Below, piece by piece: positions 42,436 through 53,680 of a DNA stretch of 64,000 bases. Within the stretch, counting starts at the first letter, position 1, and the number at the start of each line of letters is the position of its first letter. Source of the stretch: Paraphysomonas bandaiensis (taxonomy: Eukaryota; Chrysophyceae). The notes below the pieces were generated by a model. It was not told the DNA's origin, ran no database searches, and worked only from the letters and a program-made list of their open reading frames with translations. The position numbers were made by a program, and so were the translations under genes. The stretch spans positions 186,001 to 250,000 of the forward strand of contig CBFFRP010000288.1 of assembly GCA_965644295.1 (NCBI GenBank), given 5' to 3'.

Positions 42436-43794
42436 ATGGAAAAGTTTTATTATGATCATATAAGTTTACGATATCCAGGAGATGACTTACAGAGTCATGA
42501 ACCAAGTACTCCTTGTGAGAATGAGTTTAAGATGTATACTATGGATTTATCATATTTTTCTGGAAAATTAGAAATGTATTGTCGTTATAAAGAGATTCCA
42601 TATGAACGTATTGAAGTAACTGGTCGTGAAATGAATGAAATACTTGCACGAAATAGTGGTACAGAACAAGTGCCTCAGTTATATGATATGAGAGAGACTA
42701 CACCAGAATCACGTCGTTGGTTACGTGATACTACTCCAATAATAGAGTATCTGGAGAAAGATCCTCATATTAGTAAACGAGCTCGTTCGGTGATACCTTC
42801 TTGTCCGGTGCAGATGTTTATCCAGTTCCTTTTGGAAGATTTTGCTGACGAGCATCTATGGCGACCGGCAATGTTTTGGCGGTGGGATCCCGACTTTGAC
42901 AGGTTTATAATGGGTCACAGGTTTTCCTATGAGTTTATGAGGGATGTTCCGTGGCCATACTCTCTGCTCCCCCGTTGGGGAAGGGCGGGGATTATGTCAT
43001 TACGACAATGGCTGTTGTCAGTATATGGGGAAGACTGCCTCACTCAAAGTAAAAAAGACGTGGTTAAAGCACAGTATTTGGAACTGTTGGACATTCTCCA
43101 GAGTATTCTCTCGGTGCAACCTTATCTCTTTGGTAATCACCCCACGCTGGTAGACTTTGGCTTTGCCGGCCCATTTTTCCGCCACTTCTCCTCCGATTTT
43201 ACTCCCCGGAAAGTAATGCAGCTGCGTGCTCCTGCAGTATTCGAATGGATGGCTCGTCTATGGAACTGCAGAAGCTCGACACTCGGAGATGACACTGGGT
43301 TTCCCTCTCCAGGCCGACTTCCGGATTCCTGGAGTCCCCTGTTGCGTCTTGTATCAGAGTACCTGCGGTACTCCCATCTCAATGCGATGGCGTATCAAAA
43401 AGGCCACAAAGACTTCGAATGGCCCAATGGTGGCCAAGTGTTTCGTGTACCTGTGGTTCACTACCGCGTTTGGTGCCGTATGCAGTTACAGAAGCGATTT
43501 AAATCACTTGATGAAACCTCACAACGAGAAGTGGAAGCTATTCTTCGCAGACACGAGTGCTGGGAACCACTTTGGGCTGGTGGAGACGTCGAAGTAGCCC
43601 CAGAATGTGATGCAGACCCACCATTTGCAGTTTACCCACCACCTAAAAAAAGATCGAACATTGTCACGTACAAATGGAACTTTGAGCCAATTGCGGGTAA
43701 GTACTTCACTACTCTCGGAATGCGTTGTGCGATTATTTCGCTATTCGCGGGTAGTGCTTTGTGGACATTGGCCAGAAGCCGAAAACATATGTAA
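42436..43794 (+). CDS. Glutathione S-transferase-like protein with C-terminal membrane anchor
   Basis: A single exon of 452 residues. The thioredoxin-like N-terminal domain begins about residue 32: YTMDLSYFSGKLEMYCRYKE, EQVPQLYDMRE and DTTPIIEYLEK (the substrate-binding VPxL and D-[ST]-x-x-I motifs). The helical C-terminal domain follows, with PYLFGNHPTLVDFGFAGPFF equal to the GST N-capping/LG-x-x-x-x-x-x-D-x-x motif. About 150 further residues include YQKGHKDFEWPNGGQVFRVP. The protein ends with a hydrophobic helix (GMRCAIISLFAGSALWTLA) and a basic tail (RSRKHM), the layout of a tail-anchored protein. GSTs conjugate glutathione to electrophiles or reduce peroxides. The usual catalytic Tyr/Ser/Cys position is not certain; SYFSGK offers Ser or Tyr. 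Intronless. Confidence 0.8.
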   Translation: MEKFYYDHISLRYPGDDLQSHEPSTPCENEFKMYTMDLSYFSGKLEMYCRYKEIPYERIEVTGREMNEILARNSGTEQVPQLYDMRETTPESRRWLRDTTPIIEYLEKDPHISKRARSVIPSCPVQMFIQFLLEDFADEHLWRPAMFWRWDPDFDRFIMGHRFSYEFMRDVPWPYSLLPRWGRAGIMSLRQWLLSVYGEDCLTQSKKDVVKAQYLELLDILQSILSVQPYLFGNHPTLVDFGFAGPFFRHFSSDFTPRKVMQLRAPAVFEWMARLWNCRSSTLGDDTGFPSPGRLPDSWSPLLRLVSEYLRYSHLNAMAYQKGHKDFEWPNGGQVFRVPVVHYRVWCRMQLQKRFKSLDETSQREVEAILRRHECWEPLWAGGDVEVAPECDADPPFAVYPPPKKRSNIVTYKWNFEPIAGKYFTTLGMRCAIISLFAGSALWTLARSRKHM

Positions 43795-44350
43795 TGTAGT
43801 TCTATGAAATGGATGATGTGTGATACGTGGAGCTACGCCCTAAAGTGGGTGTAGCTGTATAACCGGAGCATTGATATTACTACGTACTCGCGATGAGGCA
43901 CTTACATCTTTTAAATGTACATACTATTCTGATGTAAATATGGTAGTGGTCTAGGGTTGTTAAAATGTTTGATTTAGAGTAGCAGTTAAATATTTTGTAT
44001 TCTCTCGAGGTATCTATTATGCCTCGTATAATAAAGTTTCAACTTATGTAGTTCACCACGCTGCTAATGTGTCGTACGGGAATTAAAAAACGATTACGAT
44101 GCATAACGATATATACGTTTCATACTACATCTGGGCACACGAAATGTACCGGCTGTAGCACAAACAGTGCGCAGAGGTGCAAGGGACGAAGTATCAGTAG
44201 CACTCCCGGTCTTCATCCAATATAGCCCACCAGAACTTTCTAAAACATTGTTTTTCACGTTGCACTTTAATTTAGATTACTTAATATATCCAACACTTCA
44301 ACACACTAGCTAAATCGTTCGATGAAATAGTCAGTAAACAATTTCAATTA
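43795..44350. other. Convergent 3' intergenic region
   Basis: 556 bp between converging GST-like and SSADH genes. It contains one strong stem-loop listed separately. No gene is recognised. Confidence 0.45.
43831..43856. other. Stem-loop in GST-like 3' region
   Basis: AGCTACGCCC pairs with GGGTGTAGCT over 10 bp (one G-T wobble) around a 6-base loop TAAAGT, 37 bp after the stop codon. It could act as an RNA 3' processing or stability element, which is inference only. Confidence 0.5.
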
Positions 44351-46299
44351 CTACTCTGTCATCATATTGATGTATTTGGTTTCCAAATACGGCTCAATAC
44401 CTTGGCGCCCACCTTCACGACCCAATCCTGACTCTTTCATGCCTCCAAACGGTGCCACTTCAGAGGAAATGGCACCTTCATTGATACCCACTAGACCAGC
44501 TTCCAGAGATTCAGCAAGGCGCCAAGCGCGTGACAGGTTGGTCGTGCAAGCGTAAGCTGCTAGGCCCGACCTATGATTTGAGTTAGCTAAGTATAGAATA
44601 GCACTCATATATACTGGAATACGGTAAACACATAAAATATACAATTCATAGTGTCGATAAAGACTTCAACGGAAAACACTCATATGGAGCCATACACCAT
44701 CAAAAAGACTCACGTTGTATCGTTAGCTTGTTGTATCACATCCTCCTCGCTAGAGAACCGGGTCAGCGGTGCAATTGGAGAAAATGACTCCTCCAGGAAT
44801 GGACTCATTTCGCTAGTGACTTCGGTAAGTACGGTAGGTAAATAGAAGCATCCACCAGCAGCATTGAGTTCCTCGTGGGGCTGTCCACCGACAGTCACCT
44901 TGGCACCCTTGCTGACACAGTCTTCGACCTGGCGAACGGCCTGTTCACAGCAATTAATGCTGCAACAAGTACTACAGTCAATCTAACCTTATCCAGTCCT
45001 GCCTTGTTAATGAGTGGACCCATATTTACACCCTCATGTAAACCATTTCCACACTTAAAACCAGAAACCTTAGCTGTGAGCATCTCAGCGAACTCGTCGT
45101 ACACCTTTTCGTGAACAAAGATGCGGTTCGCAGCAATACAAGCTTGACCCGCATTACGGAACTTAGCGGCTAAGAGGGCCCGGAGAGCCACAGACAAATC
45201 CGCATCATCAAATATAATGAATGGAGCATTTCCACCGTTTTCAAGAGATACCTGAATTAGTCATACATCAATTTTCAATACATGTCTCAACGTCATGACT
45301 GCCGTACCCGCTTGATAGTTGATGCACTTTCTTTCATGAGCCACTTACCAACATTGGTAGAGCCAGTAAAAGAGATTTTTTTATAAACATCGGAGGTACA
45401 GAAGTGAGTACCAAGATCCTGGACACGGTTGCGCCCGACTGTGATGACATTCATTGCACCAGCAGGTACACCAGCTTCGATAGCAAGGGCACAGAGGGCT
45501 AAGGCGCTCATAGGGGTCTCCTCGGCAGGCTTCACGGTGACAGTGCAGCCAGCAGCCAGAGCAGGAGCAACCTAGATGTCGGGTATCATTAGAATTGTAC
45601 AGTAGTTACTAGGGGTATGCAGGTGAATACTATACTATAGGGGTAAGCAGACGAATACTATACTATCAGGCACGCATAGCTACCTTGCGTGTAATCATGG
45701 CAGAAGGAAAGTTCCAAGGGGTTATCATCGCAGCTGGGCCAACAGGTTGTTTTATAGTCATGTACTTCCTGCCAGAAACTGGAGCAGGAATCATGTCGCC
45801 GTATGTGCGTTTTGCCTCCTCCGCGTAGTACTCCATAAAACCAGCAGCATACATTATCTCTCCCCGAGATTCAGCCAGGGGTTTACCAGCTTCAAGAGTG
45901 ATGATAGTAGCCAAATCGTCGATATTCTCATGCATGAGGCGAGCAAACTTGTTTAATACTTTACATCTTTCTTTCGATGTAGTCTTTTTCCATTTCTGAA
46001 AACTATCAAAACATGCATCTTCACATTTCTTGACATCCTCTATATGAAGATTAGGGACACTGGCAATGACCTCTCCGGTGGCAGGGTTATGTACTGTATG
46101 AATAAGTTAGTTGAGTATATGAAAACAATGAGATGTGTATGTCAGAGTAGTGTTTACCGGGTATTTGATCAGAGTAGTCACTAAATATGAATTGTCCGTT
46201 AATAAAACTAGAGGGCTGCCATAAGCTCTTGTTTTTTAGTGGAATATCAGAGAAATATCTCTTGGATATGTTGTGAGATAGAATTCTTCGATAAAGCAT
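44351..46299 (-). CDS. Succinate-semialdehyde dehydrogenase
   Basis: Six exons: 46158-46299, 45684-46093, 45308-45571, 44988-45251, 44714-44940, 44351-44570, joining in frame to 508 residues. An amphipathic basic N-terminus ([16 protein letters not shown]) suggests mitochondrial import. ALDH landmarks are [79 protein letters not shown] (general-base Glu), [16 protein letters not shown] (catalytic Cys), and [11 protein letters not shown] with [10 protein letters not shown] at the end, which are typical of SSADH/GabD. It oxidises succinic semialdehyde to succinate, the last step of the GABA shunt. One oddity is LENGG where ELGG is usual. Introns are 47-143 bp. Confidence 0.95.
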
Positions 46300-46848
46300 G
46301 TTATGTTTATGTTATTGATGTAGAGGATGGTGTGGATGGGATAATATGCACTTAATCTTCGAGTAGATTTCTATGCATGCATGTAAGGTACACTGGAAGT
46401 ACAGTATACCAAATACTGCTACTGTACACAGTGTTATGGTCACATATGAACACTGAGAGCTGAAAGTACAGCTGTGTACTATATGGATGTTCTTGCATTC
46501 TGTTTATCGTAGTATCCTGATATTTGTAGTGCATAGCATACAGAGTGGGTATAAATATCAGGGTAATCGCCAAAGTCCTTCAAATACAGCCATTAAAACC
46601 ACCTGTTTTTCAAATCAAACCTTTCTACCATATTCCAAATCTCTACAAGTGTATATCATATTGTGATATCTAAAATTGCCACTTTTTCGATTTTAGGTCT
46701 ATATATTGCCATTTTTATATACCAGAAGATACCTTTAGCTGCAATCTATTATTGACGGCTCTCAATATGTGAGTCGCTCTGTATATATACATATATATGT
46801 CTATATGTTGCCATTACCTTCAATTAACTTCAATATATATTAAATAAA
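46300..46848. promoter_or_regulatory. Divergent promoter region, SSADH and multidomain RhoGEF
   Basis: 549 bp between divergent starts. A TATATATACATATATATGTCTATA tract at about 46781-46804 lies 45-68 bp upstream of the plus-strand ATG. No specific site is recognised. Confidence 0.35.
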
Positions 46849-49800
46849 ATGGAATCTTATATATTTATTGCTGATTGTGATTTTCAATCAGATGGAGATG
46901 GATATTTATCTTTTAACAAGGATGATCATATAGATATATTAAATAACACTGAGGACTGGTGGTATGGTCGTCTATTATCTGGATATAATAAAGGAAAGGA
47001 AGGGTGGATACCATCTACTTATGGTCATATGGAATGTGTTTCTAGTAATATGGGGTCATCTTCTATACAATCCCCCCCTGTAGAGGTGTCCCCTCCACAG
47101 CCCTCCACTGTAAAGTCATCCTCTATAGAGGTATCTAGTATAGAGGCAGAGTACAGTGGTTTTAATAAACAACAAAAGCAACAGACAGCAGATCAGCTAC
47201 TGGATCAGATGTTAAAGACAGAGGAGTCGTTTGTTGATCATATAAAACTCTTTTTAGATGCTATAGTTATTCCTCTGCAGATAAGAGATACCTCATTCAA
47301 ACGGGATTTTTTGGGCGAATACTCACTCGCACTGAGCTTTAACATAATGGATGAGATGTATAAAGTGTGTTCGGCTTTTAGCAAAGCTATGCGTGAGACC
47401 GTGGGTTCACCTCCACGTGTTTCTTCCACCGCAATCACTAGCATATCAGCTTGTGTTGTACAGTTTGCACCTTCGCTTCGCATTTTTGCGCAGTTTATAT
47501 CAGAAAATTCGAATGCGCTGAATGCCATGAAGAGTTTTACGAAGCCTCTTAATGAGTTCTTGCGCACCCATCGCTTACCGGTTCATACATCTATCGAGAC
47601 ATTCCTCGTTCTTCCTGTCGACCATTATACCCATTATATGGAGGATTTTAACCGCCTTGTCTATCTGTGCAAGGGCATCGGTGGAGTGGAGGGAGACGAT
47701 AGTCTAAAGAGAGCAGCGGATGCGTTACTACTATATTCAAGGGAAGTAGACGATAAACTTGCGGTCGAGAGAGAAAAACAAATGCTGCTGGTGATACAAA
47801 GCCAATGTAAGCGCGATATGCTTAAAAACTAATGTAATTAATGTATTTATATATCTAGTTATTAATAATCCGAAAATTTTCACACCAAATCGTATATTTA
47901 TACGAGAAGGAGATTTAGAGAGAATTTGCATGGAGAAGAAGGTCAACATTGTGTATCGCGCACATCTCTTCAACGACGCTTTTATTATTAGCCGCAAGCT
48001 GACCACACTAAAAGGAAGGTATAAGTTTCACCGCGCTGTAGATCTTGCATCTGCTAGCGTGGCTCGTGCACAGGCGATGTCTCTTAGTCATGCATTTGCT
48101 GTCACGACACCAAGTATGCGCTTGCCATATATATTTGCCTGCACAACTGCAGAAGAGATGGAGGCGTGGATGGGCGACCTACAAATGCAGATTGATCGCA
48201 TAAATGGAACGGAGGGAAGCAGGCGACTGACACGAGGTCAGTCCTCTGCAAGTGTGAGACCAAGCTCACCGTCTGTCGGGAACTCGAATTCGGTCACAGT
48301 ATCCAAAAACCTCTCTTTTCTCAGTTCCCGCTTCACATCTGAAGAGCTGTCAGCGACAGGAAATAAAGTTACTAAAGACACGGCAGTGGTGGAAATGGAT
48401 GATTATATGAGTGAAGAGCTTTCGTTAGCTCAATCTATGTCTGCATTTAATGACATTGCGATCCAACCATTAATTGATGCCAGTAAAGGGGCTGAGTTAA
48501 CTGTGGGTCAGCTGCAGGATAATAACCAGAGCATAGTGCGACCTTCTAGTGGAAGCGAGTTGTTTGATCGAAAAGGCTCTTACACAGCTATCATTGGCGG
48601 AGTAGTGGCCAGAATTCAGACACAAAGTATTGCAGATACTCTTAAAGATGCCGATGTTCAAATATATCTGCGCGTGACAGAGAACTTGGTATCTTCATTT
48701 GTTGAATTTTTAATGTTGCTAGAGATGTCTGTTTCGTCATCCGGTGGGAAAGCACAAGACCTGTATTTAGGAGCTGTTTGTCTGTCTCAGCAGGTCGGAG
48801 CACTATTTCAGCAGATGGTCTCGTATGCGTCCGGGTACCAAGCAGCTATCAGAGTTCTGAATTCATCGCAACTGGCACAGTTTAAGTCTGATGCAGAAGA
48901 GCGCTTTTTTCCAAGTACTTTCGAGTCTGTTATCTATGGAATACTTAAGATTCCGGACCGGTTAGAATATGTGCTATCGAAAATCCTTAAACTGTTACCA
49001 GGAAACCACTCGGATAAAACAAAGCTCACAGTTGTGCTGGAACGTATACAATCACTGCGAACTGAAATGCGAGTTGTGATAAAAGAGAAAGCGAATTATG
49101 AGAAACTGTTGGAAATAAAGAACTGTTTTGTGCCGGGATTATTACAGGTCGACCCTGTACTTCAATATTTAATATCTAACGAAAGGGAGTTCATTCGTGA
49201 TGGTGTGTTGACTAAAATATGTAGAAAAGAAAACAAGATATTCAAGTTCTGGTTGTTCAATGACTACTTGGTGTATGGGACACCCTTACCAGGGGGCAAA
49301 TATCGCTGGAACCGTGCCATGAGTCTTCTCACCTGCACAGCACAGAAGCATACATCTCTTGGTTCATCAACACATGCCTTTGAGATCCTTGGTGCGGAAA
49401 AGTCTTTTGTTGTTATTGCTTCTAATGCCGGAGAGAGAGATATTTGGCTCGACAGTATTCATGCAGCAGTGGTTGCTTGTCGACAGAAGAAAGGCGTCCA
49501 AGCAGAGTCAGTGTCATCTCCTGGCAAGTCACTTCATGCAGCAATATGGGTTCCAGATAGTGTAGGCGTGACTTGCTGTGTGTGCAATGCGGTACGTGAT
49601 GTGTTTCCTTTTGGTTTATTTAGTATTAATGTCATTCTTGTATATGTAGCCTTTCAAAGGATTTACAAACAGAAAACATCATTGTCGCCAATGTGGCAAG
49701 GTTGTATGTGGCGAGCATAGTACCCATCGAAAGATTCTTGAGCACATTAATAAGAAGAAACCCGAGCGAGTTTGCGATATTTGTTTCCCGCTCCCAGTGC

Positions 49801-51104
49801 ACCCTACCTCTGCAATTAGCACTGAAGATTCTCTCGACACGACCGCACCGACGTATGCCGGAAACAGTACGGCAACTCCTATAAGCACTCCTATCGATTC
49901 TTCTCCAATATTTTCAAGTAGTAAAATAGTAGCACGAGATCACTCGACATCTTCTGCAACCTCTCCTAACAAGATTGCGAAACCGCCAAAGCCATCAAAA
50001 CCACCGAAGAAGAAAACTCCTCAGACGAATCCGTTTGCAGATGACTATATGGACGACCAAACTAAGATATCGACTAATCCTTTTGATGAAGCAGAAGGGC
50101 CTTCGTCTCCTGCCCCACAGTTGCCTGCTAGACCTAGTAGTAACATGCATGAAAAGTTACATCCAGAGTCGCCCAAGCAGACTTCTCCTTCGCCCACTTC
50201 AATGACCTCAACGAATATATGGCCTGCACACAAACCTCCGGCTCCCCCTACTTCTCCACAGGTCCCGCTATCGTCAAGTTTGACTTCCCCATCTGTCTCC
50301 ATACAAGCTAGCAATCCACCTCCACCTCCCGTAGTCACACAACCGGAAAGACCACCGCCTCCTCCTGTGCCCACACAGCCGGAAAGACCACCTCCCCCTC
50401 CCGTAGCCACACAACCGGAGAGGCCTCCTCCACCTCCCGTGCCCACACAGCCGGAAAGACCACCTCCTCCTCCCGTGCCCACACAGCCGGAAAGACCACC
50501 TCCCCCTCCCGTGCCCACACAGCCGGAAAGACCACCGCCTCCTCCTGTGCCCACACAACCGGAGAGACCGCCTCCCCCTCCTGTGCCCACACAACCGGAG
50601 AGACCACCTCCCCCTCCTGTACCCACACAGCCGGAAAGACCACCGCCTCCTCCTGTGCCCACACAATCGGAGAGACCGCCTCCCCCTCCTGTACCCACAC
50701 AACCGGAGAGACCTGACTCACAGACTGCTACTGGTAATTCTGTAGATATGCCCACTCATCCAGTTGCTATTCCTCCACCACCTCCAGGTCGACCCCCGGC
50801 ACCACCACCTCGAAATATGAACCAGGACCCGCCTTCTGTATCTTCCCGAACACAACGACGACGAAGTATAGGACGAGAGGGCGGAATGGCAAGTTTACTG
50901 GCATCTATACAGGCTGGGGGAACAGAGCTGCGCAAAGTAGAAGTCGAAACATCTCCCCGAATAAGCAAGCCTGTTGGAGGTGGTATGATGGACATGCTGG
51001 CAACTGTAATGATGGACAGAAGAATGGCAATGATGGAAGGAGATATCAGCAGTGATTCAGATAGCTCTGATGAATGGGATGATGATGCCTCAGATGATGA
51101 TTAA
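46849..51104 (+). CDS. SH3-DH-PH-DH(deg)-PH-FYVE-polyproline-WCA signalling protein
   Basis: Exons 46849-47806, 47859-49591 and 49650-51104 give 1,381 residues. In order: SH3 (1-62; SDGDGYLSFNKDDHIDIL, DWWYGRLL, GWIPSTYG); DH RhoGEF (about 115-320; LLDQMLKTEESFVDHI, THYMEDFNRLVYLCK); PH1 (about 322-440); low-complexity linker; a second, degenerate DH (about 570-740; ESVIYGILKIPDRLEYVLSK); PH2 (about 755-880); FYVE (about 881-945) with WVPD, RKHHCRQCG and ERVCDIC, all three signature motifs. Eleven copies of PPPPPVPTQPER span about 1121-1252. The end reads like a WASP WCA: WH2 (GGMASLLASIQAGGTELRKV, about 1307), central helix (GGGMMDMLATVMMDRRMAMM), and an acidic tail with Trp (DSSDEWDDDASDDD). 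Predicted: Rho/Cdc42 exchange at PI3P membranes coupled to profilin-actin and Arp2/3. The domains to FYVE are strong; WCA is a motif call. Confidence 0.88.
50318..50713 (+). repeat. 36-bp coding minisatellite, 11 copies
   Basis: A constant 36-bp period encodes P-P-P-P-P-V-P-T-Q-P-E-R eleven times, with only V/A/P variation at two residues and one S. Synonymous differences between units are frequent, so the protein sequence looks constrained. Runs of five prolines are typical profilin or SH3 ligands. The reverse strand also stays open through this region, which is a by-product of period 36. Confidence 0.95.
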
Positions 51105-53032
51105 ACGCTGAATATATTTATTAAATTCCATGAACTATTTACTTGAATACTTGTATTAATTCTGCCTTTGATATACGCAAGATGTGTATTAAATGCTCCG
51201 TGACTTTTTTCTCGATTATGATATGGGTATAATAATCAGAGAATGTTAAGTAAATACCATTATCCCCATGTTTGACCTGAATTGGGTTCAACAGAAAGCT
51301 TATACTAGCGCCGGGTAAATATAGATATTCGAATTCAATATTTGGTTCAACAGAATAACATATTACATCACTAGCAGAGGTTAAGAGCGTGTTTTATATA
51401 GACCACAAGTTTGCACATTCTTTATTACACTTATGCACGGATTCAATTACCTCGTAGTTGTTATGCCCTCTACATCCTTATTTGTTGTATAGGTATTTTT
51501 CGTCGTCAAAGAGAAGGACTAAATACAGCAATTGGAGAAAGTGGCAGAGCCTACAGAAAAATAGGTGGATCAATGCGCGCTCTCATATGAGAATTTTTTT
51601 ACCGGAAAACGTCGACGTTGTGGGGTGTCGTACAACGAGTAGCTTTATGCTTATATATATAAAGAGTATCGTCCCTTGTCACAATTTAAAAGCTATTCGA
51701 TCAGAGCTTTTCGCCCTCCTAATAGCGTTGGACGGAATAGCTTCTTTTTAACCCGTGGTTGAATAAAACTATGCTGGTAATAGGCAGTATAAGACTATTG
51801 CTTCTAAACTCTAAACGCAAAATTAAGAACTTTTTCCAACAATAAAAGATTTCAACTGCAAATTATAGGCCAAACATTGTATACATTGGCTAAATAAAAG
51901 CATATACCACAGCAGCATATTATTCAAGCTTTATTATATAGTACTCGTCTTTCGTCTCATATAGCTCATCAGACTTTTTCCATGTAAGGCAGGGTTTCAA
52001 CTGGTAAAGTCCTTGTTATAGCAGTGGTGAGCAATGAATAAGGTTTAGTGCATATAAATCAGTTATCGACCCCGCAACAGCTGGTAGAAGTTGGAGCAAG
52101 TGGTAAGACTAATAAGATTTACAAAATATACTACAGGAGAGACTTTTGAATGTGTGTGCATATATATGGGGATAACAGGAACATATATATGTTTAAAGTT
52201 TAAGCCGAAGAAGAGGAATGTTCTTCTGGCTAACTGTAATGACATTTAGCGGCGCTGGGTTAATACAACTCGAGTTGCAATTGCATAATACTTGGGCCAA
52301 ATTTTAGATTTCCTTGCTCCACGACGGTGATAGAGGTGGAATACTTCGCCCAAATGGCAGAACTTGAGCATAATGCAGATTACTGAGAGTTATTCCGGTT
52401 AGATGATTTCTTTTGTGACACTATGTTTATAATACAATGTTCTACTCTTTTTAAACTCGCGAATCCTAAAACAATACGAGAAACAGTAAACACATAGAGG
52501 ACGACGGCAAATTATAGGACCACTATAGCTTCTTCTGATATATACGGCTTCATATAACGCCCTCTGCATATACGCCAGAAATATGAAGGCGTATAAATAG
52601 TAGTGTAGTATAATGAACGAGTAAAATGATATAAGTTAGTAGGTCTTATAGTAGTAGAAGCAAAATTGAAAAGGGCTGAATGTTTTGAGCTATATGTTTT
52701 TGATGGCGCATAGAGATATAGTGATGTATGTGGTGATACTACTGTGGAGCAGGACTGCGTATCAATTAATTGCAATTATTGAAATTGCAATAATTGAAAT
52801 TGGGACAACAAATCATAATAGCAATTATAATTGATTCCAGCTCGCTTTAATTAACTGTCAACTAATTGCAATTAATTGATATTAAAAACCCACCTTTTAT
52901 GCTAAAAAGTTGTTAGAAATGGCATTTTTATTTAAAAAATCCAATTTTTAGGATAAAAATCGAAGATTGGTGAAAGACTATAATATCCATAGGATTATCT
53001 CACATAGTAATTCATTTAACTTAATTAGCGAT
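51105..53032. other. Long intergenic gap with AATTAATT repeat
   Basis: About 1.9 kb with no supported gene. The segment at about 52750-52885 (CTGCGTATCAATTAATTGCA and following AATTGCAATTATTG palindromes) is related to 26645-26720. An open frame at 51458-51751 has no recognisable content. Confidence 0.5.
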
Positions 53033-53177
53033 ATGAGCGTCAAACTGGCACCAGAAGTCATTGCACGAGTGTATTTGAGAAAGTAAGTGATAATAGCGTA
53101 GTAGAATATGGATCTTATTCTAGTATATATTCAGTATGTCACTTGAAGACAATGTACGAGAATACAGTGAAATATAG
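53033..53177 (+). CDS. Candidate two-exon microprotein (speculative)
   Basis: ATG at 53033 opens MSVKLAPEVIARVYLR and reaches a consensus donor (GTAAGT) at 53083. An acceptor at 53131-53134 (TCAG) allows continuation to NMSLEDNVREYSEI and TAG, 30 residues in all. The composition looks protein-like, but length alone gives little support. It may also be the first exons of a decayed gene. Confidence 0.22.
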
Positions 53178-53680
53178 TGATGTCCAAATGCTGTGATGAT
53201 ATTGAGAAACTGAAATGGTTTGATCTTTCAAGATATGTTCAGTAACGAGAGATTCGCATATGTAGGATATTATGCATGGATAAAAATGAGTTAGTGTTGG
53301 TTATCACAACTTCGTGTAAACGATATTAATAAATCTATCTAGTCTTACGACAAATTCTCTCTGTGATATAGCTTAAAATGAGCAATTTCTAATATAGCGA
53401 AGAGGCTGTAAAAGAGATTTGTCCTGTAGAAAAAGAGACTCCACATTTTCCATGATTAGAATAACAAAAATTAGCATATGCACTTGTTAGCTAGATGTGG
53501 TAGCTACATATTTGTAAAACTTAAGATAAAGAATTCAGCAAACAGTGGGATTCATACTATTTATTGTATTACGACTACGCCACATAACAAAAGCGTGTAA
53601 ACTGGTGATGAACGTCTACTACATCACAAGTACGACGTTTAATGCAGAATCTAATGATATCGAACAGAAGCCTTACTTTA
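53178..53680. other. Intergenic 3' of eIF4E
   Basis: 503 bp, AT-rich, holding the eIF4E 3' UTR. No gene is seen. Confidence 0.4.

Noticed and set aside
50045-50755. Glycine- and valine-rich open frames on the minus strand
   Set aside because: They are the reverse reading of the 36-bp proline-coding repeat and have no independent support.
51458-51751. 97-codon plus-strand frame
   Set aside because: No ATG context, domain or splice structure that supports it.
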